A stretch of 64,000 nucleotides of DNA. It comes from Haliclona indistincta. Lineage: Eukaryota > Porifera > Demospongiae > Haplosclerida > Chalinidae. Positions 1 through 12,757 of this stretch are shown here, one piece after another. Both the position numbers and the translations under genes were made by a program. Position 1 is the stretch's first letter. Every line of letters starts with the position of its first letter. A model generated the notes under the pieces. The model made no database searches. It saw nothing but the letters and a program-made list of their open reading frames with translations, and had not been told where the DNA came from. The stretch lies in the NCBI GenBank assembly GCA_964017065.1, contig OZ024788.1, positions 1,783,021 to 1,847,020 of the forward strand, read 5' to 3'.

Positions 1-90
1 GCCTCGTAGTTGTGATAGAAAACAGACTGATACAACCTGCAGAGAGGGAGAGAGAAAGATAAGAAAGTATTAATTTTTTTGACTAAAAAC

Positions 91-3000
91 CTGTTGAAAA
101 GGTCTCGCAAGAGCAGTTCCATACTCATGATTGTCAAAGTTAATTTCGAGAGCAATTTTCTTTTCCTTAAGAGGTATTGAGTGGAGTGAATGGTGCAGAC
201 ACTGATAGATGATCTTATGAACACTAGGCAATGGTGGCTGTGGGAATAATAGCATGGATAATAAGAGAGAGAGGCAAAAGTTAAACTTTCATACAATATT
301 TCCAAGTAATCGATGGTAGACTCTGTAGAGCTCATGATCAATATCAACTTCTTTTTTGAATCCGTACATAAAATACCGTTCTCGTGCACTGATATCATCT
401 TTTTCATCAGAACCATAATTATGAGAAAAACACGTAAAATGTAAAAAACAAAAGACCGATAATGCACTTACCTTCTCCTTTAAGGAATCTATTACTCTGT
501 ACATTCTTCATGAGCCGGAAAAGCTCGTAATGTTTCTTCAACCGAATATGCATATGTCTATGAATGTGAACATCTAAGACAGTGGCAGCCAGACATGAGT
601 CAACATTATCAAGCAGTTGAAATAGAAAATCCAAGTCGCTGGCACGAGCGACAGTGAAGCCATCAATCAGGAAGTGCTCAGGAGAAAGGTGAGTATTTAG
701 GCAAAATTCAACAGTTTCTTTAAGACTCCTGATAGGCTGTAAAAAGTACCATCTAAAGCTGTAGATAATAGAGCCAAGAGAAATAAGAAGAATGAAGAAG
801 TTTGCTGCCACTAGATTCTGAGATTGAGAGAGGAGACAGTCAATGAACTGAGAGTCTTGGACAGAATCTTTGCATCTAGAGAAAATTGACTTGGGACACT
901 GGAATCGTGAATCATGACCAAAGAACAGTACAAGTGTTACAACACTGCACACAGTCCATAAGATGAGGTGTACAAACATTTTTCTAGCGTACAGTCTTAT
1001 TAGTCCATCACTCCCGCTAAATTGTTTATCAAGCTTCTCCACAGCTTTGAATGCCTCTAGTTCACACTCTCCTTCTGCTGTGAATGGATGTCGATTGAAC
1101 CTCTGTAGAACACTGAAGAAGAACTGGACATGCCATTTGGAGTAAGAGTGCCACAGATACTGAGGCAGTAGTAGAACGATACTTTGCAAGAAAACAAACA
1201 GTGGATAGTAGGACCAGTGAGAGAGAGACTGCTGACAAGCTCTGTTCACGAATGAGCTACTGAGGTGAGGAGGAGAGTCACAAACCACTTCACCATTACC
1301 ACTATAGTATACTGCTAGTAGAGACAACACTAATAGACCCAATGATGACCAGGTAAGCAACCTCTCCCATGGGAAATCATGAGCTAGGTCAATTGGACTA
1401 GTCACACTAGAGCTCACTACATTCACTTGAGGTAGCCTTGGTAAAGAAGGACCAGTGGCTTCTTCAGCAACTAGTTCCTTGGGCTGGCTTGTTGAAATCT
1501 CCTCCTGACGTGCAACAGGTGGTCTTGCTCTTTGTGCAGAAGAACTTGATGTACCTTGTGTCAGACCAAGAACACTCTCTTCAGATTTAGTAAACACCTG
1601 AACAAGGGAATGATGATCGTTAGTATAGTGAGTTTACATAACCATAATGCTGGGAATAACTGTGGTAAACAAATATATTGAGATCACCTGTGTTTCAGTT
1701 ATGTCAAATATCACTGTTCCTCCCACTTGCAACAAAATAACTCTCATTTTCTTAGCTATGTCTTGCTGCTCTTCGGCCATTTGTATCAGCACAGCCTCTA
1801 AGTGCTTAGGAGCCCAGCAAGTAAAACACACACAACCACTGTAGACTACTTTAAGATGAATCCACTTGCGCAGACCAGGAAAAACACGCCGAACAAGGTT
1901 GCGAAACTCTGTGAGTGTAGCTTCGTGCCAATCTAAATCAACTTCTAGTCGTATCTCTGTCTTTGGTAGGTCAGAGTTAGATTGATGGCGTGCTTCCTCT
2001 TCGTTCATGACTGAACCAAGTTCTTCACGGAGGCAAGTTTTAAAATTCTCAGCTTCATTTTTTTCGAATTCTTTAGCTGCGTCTTTAATTTCATGAACAC
2101 CGAGCTCAGTAGCAAGACAAATCAGCATAGTATAATTAGCAACAGTACACCTGGGCAAAATGATTTCTTCAAAAACTTCCCTTATACTGTTGTACTTTGA
2201 AAGATAGGCGCGATTTATTCCTTCGCTGTGGTGAGAATAAAACAGCTGGTCTTTCAGGTCATCGATATCAACGCGCTTCTCAAGACACATTTTAGCTTTC
2301 CTCATCATAGACCCAAATCGACTCTTCAGTGAAAATAACTCATCACTCATCCTTTCTGTGACATCTAGCCCTGAATGAATAAAACAAGACTTAAAGGCCA
2401 TCTTTGTTTATTTTAGTAGCCTTGCTAATCGGAATCTCAGAAACTTGTGGATACATTGCGGATGCATAAACACATTTCAAGTCGTTTCATTCCTTGAATT
2501 TCATGCAAACACCCTATCAGTACAGAGAAAACAATCGGTATCCTACAACCGATTTTTTTTGTACTGATAGTCTTTTCTAAGAACAAGGATAAAATACATC
2601 ATCACAATAAACTATCATCACATGATAGTTTGTACCAGAGACTAACAATCTGGTCATAATTATGGGTGAAACATAATAAACATAATGCCCTTGATGGTAA
2701 CTTGAGTAGAGGTCTAAACAACATAGCTATCTTCTTAGGTATTATACTTAGTAGCACTCACGTCTTAGCATTGGTCTGGTCTCGGTAGGCACATCTTCTT
2801 CGCTGCTGCCTGTGGTATAACATGCAAAAAATTAAAATGGCACTGATCAACTAACCTAGATTACATTGTAGTTTCAAATCATAATCAAAATAAACTACAT
2901 AGTGGATAGTATAGTATAATACTCACCGCCATAACTACTCATCGAGTCTCGACGTATCCTTGCCGCAAGAAAACCAGTTGATGTAGAAGCATGCTTCTCA

Positions 3001-3275
3001 AGAATAGAAATAACATTGAAGGCGTCAGATGATGAATCACAGACTTCCAAAAATGTTTGCACTGCTTCTACCACTTTGAGACTACGTCTGAATCTTATAT
3101 CTTTGTCGTTAGTTGCCTCCTCTAGTGTGGTCTTATTGATAATTTTGTTCGAGAAGAGAGCTACGGCGGCTTTGTCCGGATCAATCGCTTTCACAAACGT
3201 CTCGTAGTGCGTCTGGAATGCGCTTGCAATGCGCTGATTGGCTGGCTCGTCATTAGGCCCTTGAGGAGTCGCCAT
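91..3275 (-). CDS. Death-fold / LRRC8-like channel fusion gene, copy A (3' end outside window)
   Basis: Divergent partner of the plus-strand gene at 3925-9153. Exons on the minus strand: 3275-2927, 2809-2762, 2370-1688, 1597-472, 398-295, 237-91; all junctions are GT-AG and in phase, giving 819 codons before the window edge. Exon 1 encodes a CARD-like six-helix domain starting MATPQG. Exon 3 encodes a second helical domain (starts near MSDELFSL) and then a small domain with the motif GCVCFTCWAP. Exon 4 has four hydrophobic segments and paired loop cysteines. The stretch WSYYPLFVFLQS, then FNRHPF, then ASDLDFLFQLLDNVD follows the order and spacing of the LRRC8 pannexin-like region (family knowledge). 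The likely role is a membrane channel or channel-like receptor controlled by death-fold contacts (inference). No leucine-rich repeats are seen; the end of the protein is missing from the window. The start is placed at the ATG shared with the sister gene. Confidence 0.72.
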
Positions 3276-3924
3276 GATCGGCTTCACTCTCTTGAGAGTG
3301 CACGCCTCTAGTAGTAGCCAGAGGGGCGTTCCCAGACCAGTGAACGAAAAATTACGAGGAATCGATCATGATATTGGGATGTGTGCAGAAAGATGGTTGT
3401 GCAGAACCATGGGATGTGGGATATGGAATGTGTGATGTGGGATATGGGATGTGCATGGTTACAGCATGGCTGTGTATTCTGACTTCCGAGCCCATTACGA
3501 CGGCATGGCGGAGGCGATGACTGTCTGCAGGAGATTAACATACACTCGCACACGCGTACGAATCACTCAGTCACACCACTGCACACATAGTCAGTCAAAC
3601 CACAACAATTTTGAATTTTGACACTTCTGAATAAAAAACCTACAAACAGTAACAGAAAAGGCAGTAAAGGATCCGATTCCTTGTCAGTGTCCACCAGAAG
3701 CCAGCCAAAGGAACAATTGTCTTTACATAATACCTAATCCAACTCAAGTGAAACTAAAACAAATCAGTATTACTTAATTTCATTTAGTAGTTATGTTCAG
3801 TACAGTGCAATAAATGCAGCATAGCATTTGTTTAATTAACAATGCTTTTTGGGCGCTAGAGTCTGGGAACGCCCCTTTGGCTACTAATACAGAGGCGTGC
3901 ACTCTCAAGAGAGTGAAGCCGATC
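3276..3924. promoter_or_regulatory. Shared divergent promoter region between the two channel genes
   Basis: The 649 bp between the two start codons are the only upstream DNA available to both genes. About 60 bp next to each ATG are inverted copies of one another (3276-3335 and 3865-3924; both contain CTCTCAAGAGAGTG), so the duplication included the 5' leader. Near 3375-3470 there is a degenerate short repeat of GGGATATGGGATGTG type. No clear TATA box was seen. A bidirectional promoter is inferred from layout only. Confidence 0.45.
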
Positions 3925-6900
3925 ATGGCGACTCCTCAAGGGTCTAACGACGAGCCACCCAATCAGCGCATAGTGCGCGCATTCCGATCCCACTACGAGA
4001 CATTGGTGAAGGCGATAGATCCGGACGGGACAGCACTGGCGCTGTACTCGAATGAGCTGATTACTCCAATAGTATTCGACGAGGCTACCAACAGCAAAGA
4101 TACAGAATTCGCTCGTAGTCTCTGTGTTTTAAGAGCAGTGGAAAGGTACTTGAACTCCTGCAAATCTTCATCTGATGCCCTCAAGATTCTCTCTGTTGTT
4201 GATAAGCACATTCCTCCAACATCTGATGGCGGTGTCATTGCTAGGATACGTCGAGAATCAATGTGTTTTGGAGGTGAGTAGTAAATATGTCTAGTAGTTG
4301 TGATAAAGCGAGTGATAAAATAATTTACTGCAACACAGGGAGCAGTGAAGAAGATATGGAAATTTCTTCAGCCACCAGCCCTGCTGCTTCAAGACCCAGA
4401 CTAATAGGTGAGTTACCCACTTTACCTGAGGGGCCTGACACAAGTGAAATCTCGTATGCTGACTGGTGAAATCACAGTTGAAATCATTAATGATGGATAT
4501 TTGAAACCGATAAGTAGTTAATTTTCAAAGACATAAATGGTAGTTATCATGACCAATACCAATACAAATCCACGCTTTTTAACTTATCCAAAAGGGTATG
4601 ACTTTGAGTAAACAAGTAGTAGAATCATGAGAAATAACATCACTTGCATTGCTAAAGAATATTAATTTTACTGTACGGAAAGACAATTATAATGTACACA
4701 TACACATGTATTGGTGAGGAACGGGCTCTAAGAACCGATACCGATATTAACGATACTGTCAAAATTTCACCTAAACTGGTTTGTGGTATCTGTATCGGTG
4801 CTTCACTAGAAATCATGAAATCACGGCTGAAATCTGCTAGTTGGTTGTCACCTTGTACCTGCTCATTCATTCCCTGTGTACAAACTTGTAAAAAGGAAGA
4901 AATTACTGTATTTCCAGTGTACTAATACACACGCTCAAGTTAACTCAGACAGTAGTTACGCTAAATCATGAGCCAGTGTCGGATGATCGGATCCCTCGTC
5001 TTTACCCTACATTGTCAGTCATATTTTACTCAGGGTTAATTGTTTTGGGGAAAATTGACAATGTAATTAATTTTATTCGATCACAAGCTACATGTAGTGT
5101 GGTAATGCCGGACTGCATCTCAAATATTGTGTGCTGAAATTTTCGATCTTCTTGCATACAGAATTAGGTGTCACAAAGAGAATGAGTAATGAGTTTTCAT
5201 TACTGAGAGGTCGGTTTGGGTCAATGATGATAAAAGCAAGACAACATCTTGAGAAACATTGTGATATTCACAAGTTGAAAGAACATCTTCGCTATTGCTA
5301 TTATCGTGAAGAAATAAATCATGACCGTCTTTCAGATTGTAACAGTATAAAGGACATTTTTGAAGGATTCATTTTGCCCCAATGTAGTGTATCTAATTGT
5401 TCTATGCTGATATCGCTCGCTACTGAACTGCATATTCATGAGATTATCGAAGCTGTTGACAAGTTTGAACAGAGCGAAGAGAAATTTAAAACATGTCTTC
5501 GTAATGAAGAACTCGGCACTGTGGTAAATGAAGAAACAACTCGACATCAATCTAACTCAGAGCTTCCAAAGACGGAAATAAAACTGAAAGTGGATTGGAA
5601 ATGGCCTGAAGCTACACTTACCGATTTTCGCTCTCTTGTACACGAAGTATTTCCAGGACTGCATCGATGGATACACCTTGAAGTGGTTAACAGTGGCTGT
5701 GTGTGTTTTACTTGCTCAGCTCCTGCACGCTTGGAGGGAGTGCTCATACAAATGGGCAAACAGCGACAAAAAGAAGCTATGAAAATGAGAGTCATTTTAT
5801 TGCAGGTGGGAGAAACGGTGATATTTGAAATAACTAAAAATCAGGTAAAATATATTATTTTGACTGTTTACCACTATTTCCTAGAATGTGCTTATGTAAA
5901 CAATTTGGTTTTATTACACTAACATCAATCATTCCCTTGTTCAGGTGTTGGTTAAATCTGAAGAAAGTGTTCTTGGTCTGACACAATTCACCAGTTCTAT
6001 TTCACAAGGAACAAGAACTATTCCTACTAGTGAGGAGACTTCAAAAAGCCAACCTAAACAACAAGTTGCAGAAAAAACTTCCAGTCCTTCTTTACCTAGT
6101 GTATCAAGGCTACCTCAAGTGAATGTAGTGAACTCTAGTGTGAGTGACCTAGCTCATGATTTCCCATGGGAGAGATTGCTTACCTGGTCATCATTGGCTC
6201 TATTAGTGTTGTCTCTACTAGCAGTATACTATAGTGGTAATGGTGAAGTGGTTTGTGACTCTCCTCCTCACCTCAGTAGCTCATTCGTGAACAGAGCTTG
6301 TCAGCAGTCTCTCTATCACTGGTCCTACTATCCACTGTTTGTCTTCTTGCAAAGCATCATTCTACTACTGCCTCAGTATCTGTGGTACTCTTACTCCAAA
6401 TGGCATGTCCAGTTCTTCTTCAGTGCTCTACAGAGGCTCAATCGACATCCATTCACAGCAGAAGGAGAGTGTGAACTAGAGGCATTCAAAGCTGTGGCTA
6501 ATCTTGATAAACAGTTTAGCAAGACCCGAGGACTAGTGAGACTATATGTTATGAAGATTGTTCTACTCCTGATCTTATGGATCATGTGTAGTGCTAGCAC
6601 AGTAATGCTGTTCTCTGGTCATGATTCACGATTCCAGTGTCCCAAGTCATATCTTCCTAGTGGACATTGTCTATCACGAGATGATTGCGAAACTCTCAAA
6701 GACTCTCCATTCATTAACTGTTTCTACCCTCAGCTACAGAATCTTGGCAGTGTGTGGGCAGCAAACTGCTTCATTCTCCTCGTCTCTCTCTCCTCCATTA
6801 TTTACAGTTTTGGATGGTTCTTCTTGCAGTCTATCAAGAGCTCAAAGGACATGACTATGTTCTGTTTGAACAGCCATCTTTCTCCTGCACACTTCCTCTG

Positions 6901-9153
6901 TCACATTTCTTTAGCTCGAGCTAGTGACTTGGATTTTCTAGTTCAACTTCTTAGTCACGTCGACTCTGACCTTGCTGCAGTTTATCCTAAAATTCAAGTG
7001 TGTGTGCATATGAATCGCTCACTCACCAAACATGCTGAGGTGTTTAGGTTAATGAAATATGTCCAACAATACGGATATCTTGCTGGAGAAGGTGAGTGAA
7101 TCTTTTGAACCTCGTACAGATATGTCTTTTTCCATAAGATGGGTCTCATTGTGAAGATGATATACAAATCAGAGACAGACATTTCAAGTATGGATTTGAA
7201 GACGATATAGACGACAAGTTACAGAGTGCTCATGCTGGTGTCCTTGGGAGCACTGAGATAGTGAGTTGCAAATTTATGATTGCGTTGATTTTGTGAATTC
7301 GTTTTCAGCCACCGTTGTTGAGTGTTCATAAGTTAATCTATCAGTGTCTGAACTGTGTTAATCCACCTGACAAGGAGAAGCAATGTTGTCTGGATATCAC
7401 GTTTGGTACTAGTGTTTATGGAGTTGCCCTGGGCAGAGCTTTCGTTCAGGTATACTGTACAAGTTGCAAAACACTGCCACAGCATGTTTCTTCAATACCG
7501 ATGATTTTGCTGGAAAATATTTTTAGCTAAGCTTTTGCTAAAATTAAATTTGCCAAAGTTTGGTTTTACTATAGCTAGTAATTTAGCGCTGGGTGCCAAA
7601 ATTAAAATTAATTTGCAAACAAAATTTAGGTTATTTGCTAGGGGTTTGACCCTTTAAAACAAGTTTTGACCCTTTTAAATATTCTGTTATGATTTCAAAC
7701 CTCATTACACCAACTAGATAGCTACAAAAAAAAACCGCCAATTTTAATACCATTGTCAATATGTATAGTTAATTACTGTAACAGTCACAATGATTCTAAT
7801 ATCCATGGTTATATTTATGCCACGGTGGGCGGAGCCACGAGGCATACACTAGTCGTGTTGTCTGTCGTTCAGTCTGTCTGTTACACCATTTTTGCGGCGC
7901 ACGCTGAAAGGTAAGCTCTGAAACTTTCAATGCAGGTAGAAATCGATATTATCTCGCTTTTCAACTTGTGAAAATTGTATACGAAGCTTCGTTCTCAAGT
8001 TATGGCGTGATTTGCCTACTTTGTTTATCGTTACTGGCGATCTGGACTTCTCCAAAGGCAAAGCTGTCCACAGTTGACTGCCTAGAAGCTGATAGGTTCG
8101 AATTTTACTACAGGATAGCAGCGCCGGTCCAGAGAAACCGTGAAAGCAAGCTATGGAAGCTATCTCGCTCGTGCTATGCTAAACACTGTAGACACGCCCA
8201 GTTTAATTGTGGTTAGCACTGATTGGCTTCTGATTGTATTACAAAAGCACACATGTATTGTGATTGCTGTACAGAAATCCTGTATACATGCATCTTCAGT
8301 TGCTGTGTTTGTGGAATGGTGGATAGTTGTGTTTGTGGATATTGTGTCATTCCACCGAAGCATCTGCACCTTAGGTGCTTCATTACTGCTCTGTTTTTCC
8401 ATAGGCTGTGTCAGTTAGCTTTTTATCACAGCTGAGTGGATCTAGTGTGACACCAGCTAACACACAAGTTGGTCTGAGTCACTCTCGTGTGACACTACCT
8501 GATACGATTTATGATCAACTGAACGATGACATCAAGAAGGTTAATACTCTACTGTAATGCTCAGACATTTGTAATTGCTGTATTTAGAGTGATACAGCTA
8601 TAAAAGATTTGCTGTGGAAGCATTTAAATGCTCAAAAGAGGCGAGATGTTGAGAATAAGACTGTTCTTAATTTCATTCTTGTCGGTCCCATCCAAGAGGA
8701 GCGAAACATTACCACTGGTATGAAAGATAACTTGTGCTACAGTTTTTTTTTAATGCTCTTTCTTCTCTCTCTCTCTAGCAAATATTTTACTCAGTAAGCT
8801 CTACTCTTTCTGCTGTTTCAATAGAAACTGCCACATGCTCACCCTACGACCGATAAAGATTGGTGACCATGATGTCACTCATGTGTTTCACAAGTTTGTT
8901 CCTGTTGAACGGTGAGAAAATTGACTACTTAATAAAAAAGTATTATTTTTGTACTAGGATGTTTAAATTGGATGAGACAAAGATTGAGAGAATGACTTCA
9001 GGAGAGAGGGCAGTTCAATGTGGTCCTCTAGAATGTGTGTTTGAAGTGAAACTTTATCGTTTTAAAGATTACGGTATTCGTCATCAACTGTATCGTCACC
9101 CATCATTAGAGGATGATGTGTTTCTTCAAGTTGATAATGAATTGCTTAATTAA
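3925..9153 (+). CDS. Death-fold / LRRC8-like channel fusion protein, copy B (complete, 10 exons)
   Basis: Exons 3925-4273, 4339-4407, 5162-5844, 5945-7091, 7157-7260, 7309-7449, 8405-8539, 8588-8717, 8779-8911 and 8958-9153 join without a stop into 1028 codons. Residues about 10-110 form a CARD-like helical domain. About 145-240 is a second death-fold-like helical domain. About 265-367 is a compact domain with GCVCFTCSAP. A Ser/Thr/Pro-rich linker leads to four predicted membrane spans near residues 447-463, 495-514, 570-590 and 637-660. Extracellular loop 1 has Cys in EVVCDSP and NRACQQ; loop 2 has four Cys. FPWERLL before span 1, RLNRHPF after span 2, LVRLYVMK at span 3 and ASDLDFLVQLLSHVD after span 4 match the layout of the LRRC8 channel region. 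Residues 750-1028 are soluble and not recognised. Intron 6 holds a MITE (7816-8384); the 754-bp intron 2 holds nothing recognisable. Confidence 0.78.
7816..8384 (+). mobile_element. MITE of the TATGCCTCGGTGG family (intron of channel gene B)
   Basis: Begins with a hairpin-forming head (TATGCCACGGTGGGCGGAGC, then CACGAGGCATA) and ends with an inverted version (CCACCGAAGCAT) plus a small hairpin around GCACCTTAGGTGC. No transposase is encoded. Related copies lie at 21305-23500, 32357-33197 and, truncated, 46832-46940. Confidence 0.65.
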
Positions 9154-10197
9154 TTAATTATTACATTGAATTAGTATGTGTATTATGGCAATTGCTCCAC
9201 CATTTCTCTCTTAGTTTGAGCTATCGCACAGCAGTGGCGCTACAACACGGATGAGACGTGAAAATCACCAATCCGTACTATCTATAGTGGGTGTGGCTAA
9301 TAACACACAAAAGTAAAAGTTCTTACCATTAGAGCTGCCCAACAACTTAGTGAGGGCATGAATACATAATGAATCAGTGACAACAAAATAATTAACAAGG
9401 AAAAGTAGACAAAAATTAGTAAAACGATATCTAGTGAAATCAAAAGGATGTAGTGATGTCCAAAATCCACAGGTGCACAGAATATACACCAACAAGTAAC
9501 ACAGAATGGTAAAAGAGATAGACCATGCAACCATATATTAGTGGCTGTTATTGCCATGCAGGGCTTGGTAGGCTCTCAATCAACAGCAAGCATTACCAAA
9601 ATGCAGCTACATGTATGCTCACAAGAATAAGGACTCGATCATCTAGCTATTTATACCACTGACTGGCCATCAATGTAGGCAACACAGAATAGCAATGAAC
9701 AGGTTTAACAAGGCAACAGATAATTTTGCATTCGTATAGACAAGATGATGTAGGTAGGGTTCACAACAGCAGCAGCAGACATGTAGCCTGCATTTCTATA
9801 TTGGTTAGCAATACTGCCTTCACTGACCACAGTCTATTGTCTAGTCAAATGTTTTATCACTCTGTGTTACTCTTTAATTGCTGTACATTGATGACCAGAG
9901 GTAGACTTTGGTACATTAAATCTTTTTACTTTCTTGGGTACTACTTATCTAGCTAATAGCTATACATATACCTGTAAGTTTGTACTGACATCCTTTAAAA
10001 AACTTGGCATGTAGTAACATTCATCTAGCTATATAGCTGCCTGTTAGTTTGTACGCTGTTTCAATAGCTAAAACAGACTGAATACAGAACTACCTAATTT
10101 TTCTGAAGAAACTACCTCATACACTTAATTGCAGCAACATATGCAGCTGCTCTCTAGTTATTAATAATTCGATGAATTATTAATTTTTTCATGTGGG

Positions 10198-10205
10198 TAT
10201 AAAAG
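10198..10205 (+). promoter_or_regulatory. TATA box of subtilase copy 1
   Basis: TATAAAAG lies 108 bp before the ATG and recurs at the matching place in all five copies. Confidence 0.7.
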
Positions 10206-10305
10206 AAGTGAACCAGGCAGGTAAAACCATCACTATCAAGCAGATTGCTGACTCTCTTAGAAAGCTATCTTAACCGAGTGAAGTACAACAGTGTGTAGCA
10301 ACTGG

Positions 10306-12757
10306 AATGCGTTATTTGTTTCTTGCTGCTTTGCTCATTGGAGCAGTTTCTGCAGGTGTTCTTCGTCCACCTCTTGGTAAAATTTTCTTTTATCATGCAC
10401 ATTAATAATTACAATCTTGTTTCAGCTCCTTTGCTACCACTGGAAGAGTCCGAGAATGTAATTCCAGAGGAATACATTGTTATTTTCAAAAAAGCTGCAT
10501 CTGAAATAGATGGTTAGATCTAAAAGTACATATTGTTAACACACACTATACCATCTGTGCAAGTAGCATGTGACATTGATATTTACTGCTATTTATGCAG
10601 ATACAGTGTGCGAAATTTAGCTTTGTGCATGGTTTTCTTGTTTTTGTACTTTCAGTCAATCAACCATCCTTACGTACATAATCTTAATTTGCTGCAGTTC
10701 AGCGTCACATGAACTATCTTGACAACATGATTGAGTTCATCAATGGAACATACAAAGTCCAGCATGTCTACTGATGACATGGGTCCCGACCTGCGTGGAT
10801 ATGCTGCTATCATGAATGAACAGTGAGACTTGTTTATTGATGTGTATAATGTAACTATTTTTGATGTGTCTTTACACTATATTATGTACACACATGCAGA
10901 ATGCTGTATAGTGTGCGCAGTATGCAAGAAGTTGAATACGTGGAGAAAAATCAGGTTTGGTTATAAAAATAATTATTATTTGTCTGTAACTTTATCTTCT
11001 TTGGCTATTTTCAGTGGGGAGAATGGGGAGATACAGATCATTTAAAGAACATTGACTACCCAGACTCAGAATATCAAGATGAATCAGATGAATTTGACCA
11101 AGATGAAGCGGAGGACACTGATGAAGTAGAGGAACCTGAAGACGAGTCAGAGCTGGATGATGATGAGGAAATGGAGCTCCAGAAAAAATGTAAAGTCCAA
11201 AAACTGACTAATGCTAATTGGGTAAGAGTTATAGATCAAAAATGAGTAGTGGCTATGTGCTGATAATTTACTTTCAAATTGTAATTTAAATCACATGCAG
11301 GCTCTGTCAAGAATTTCTCACAAAAAAATTCAGAGTAGCAAATTAAGATACCGCTACAAAAGTGAATTTAGTTATGCTAAAATTGTGTTATGCTAATATT
11401 ATTATGAATATTTCAGGAAACAAACGTTCACAAGGTAAAGGAGTGAATATCTACATCATTGACTCGTACGTTCAAATTATTAATTCCTCAAATTAATTCT
11501 ATTGTCACATTGTCATATCAGTGGAATTGATGTCAAGAATCCGGACTTTGGAGGAAGAGCAAAATGGGTACACTCAACACACACATGCACAACAATATAA
11601 TTGAAATCTTCTCCCAACAGGGTATTAATTTATCCGGTCAACCAGAGATAGACCCAGTTGGCCATGGAACTAATGTAGCAGGATGTGCCATGTCAAAGAC
11701 GTATGGTGTTGCAAAGAAAGCAACAGCAATTGCCGTCGGTATTGATAGAAATGGAAGTCCGGATACAGCGTTAGTTCTAGTATAATGTATTGTAAAAATT
11801 ACGGTTTTTCTCAGTCTAGTAATTAAAGCATTTGAATGGGTTCAAAAAAACCACAAAAAAAGAAAGTCCATTGCCAAGTAAGCAATAATGCATTTTATTG
11901 ACAGTGCTTTATGAATTAATTCAATTATAGTGGGTCATTTGATGTCGGCAGTACGGCGACTGCTGCTGCTGAGGCACTTGTTAAATCGGTAAAGAGTATT
12001 ATAGTTTCTTAAATTCTGATTCAATTAACATGCAGGGAGTTCCTGTGGTTATTGCTGCTGGAAACAGCAGAAAGGATGCGTGTTCATCTCATCCAGCTTC
12101 TTCAAATAAAGTGTAATGTTATAGCTACTCTTATAGCTATAGTGTAATCTTTTGCATTATAGTATTACTGTTGCTGCAAGTGATCGCAATGACAATTTTG
12201 CAAGCTTCAGTAACTTTGGGAAATGCGTCGACCTCATTGCACCAGTAAGTGAATAAAATTAATATCCAAATAAATTATAAACGTCACTATAATATACAAT
12301 GATGCTTGCAGGGTGCTAGTATTCAAACAACAGGAAAGAATAACAAAAATCCTACAACAACGAATGGTGACTATTTTAGTATAGATCTCTTGATTGCTAA
12401 TGTTTTTTTTTCTTCCAAGGAACATCTTTCTCCGCTCCATACACTGTATGTGATCAACAATAACACATGTGCAAACACATAAGTTCAAATAAAAGCTAGT
12501 TATAGCCCATGCTCATATACAATGTCTGTCTATAAAATTAATTTTGTTTTTTTAGAGTGGAGTTCTTGCTACTATAATGGGCAGGAGGAGAAGGACAACA
12601 CCATCTAAAGCAAAGAAACTACTGGAGACCAAGTATAATTATGCTCTTACATTGTGTTCACTCATGAATTGTTATGTCATTTAGGTTTTCTCTGAGTGGT
12701 AAAATCAAGAATGTCCCAAAGGGCACACCCAATCGTCTCCTCAACAGCAGGTGTTGA
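10306..12757 (+). pseudogene. Proteinase K-like subtilase, copy 1 (frameshift in prodomain)
   Basis: Same exon series as the intact copy at 14541: signal peptide [17 protein letters not shown]9-type inhibitor prodomain, Asp/Glu-rich linker exon, and S8 catalytic domain with Asp in IIDSGID, His in GHGTNVAG, oxyanion Asn in AAGN and Ser in GTSFSAP. All catalytic residues remain. Exon 3 (about 10699-10820) has four extra bases (CTGA at about 10771-10774) compared with the other copies, which puts a stop right after HVY. As written it can make only a short prodomain fragment. The last exons and stop at 12755-12757 are otherwise normal. Either a young pseudogene or an assembly error. Confidence 0.75.

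Noticed and set aside
9265..9557. Hydrophobic minus-strand frame, partly repeated near 13523-13762
   Set aside because: The frame is not maintained between the two otherwise near-identical copies, and no splice or promoter context supports it.
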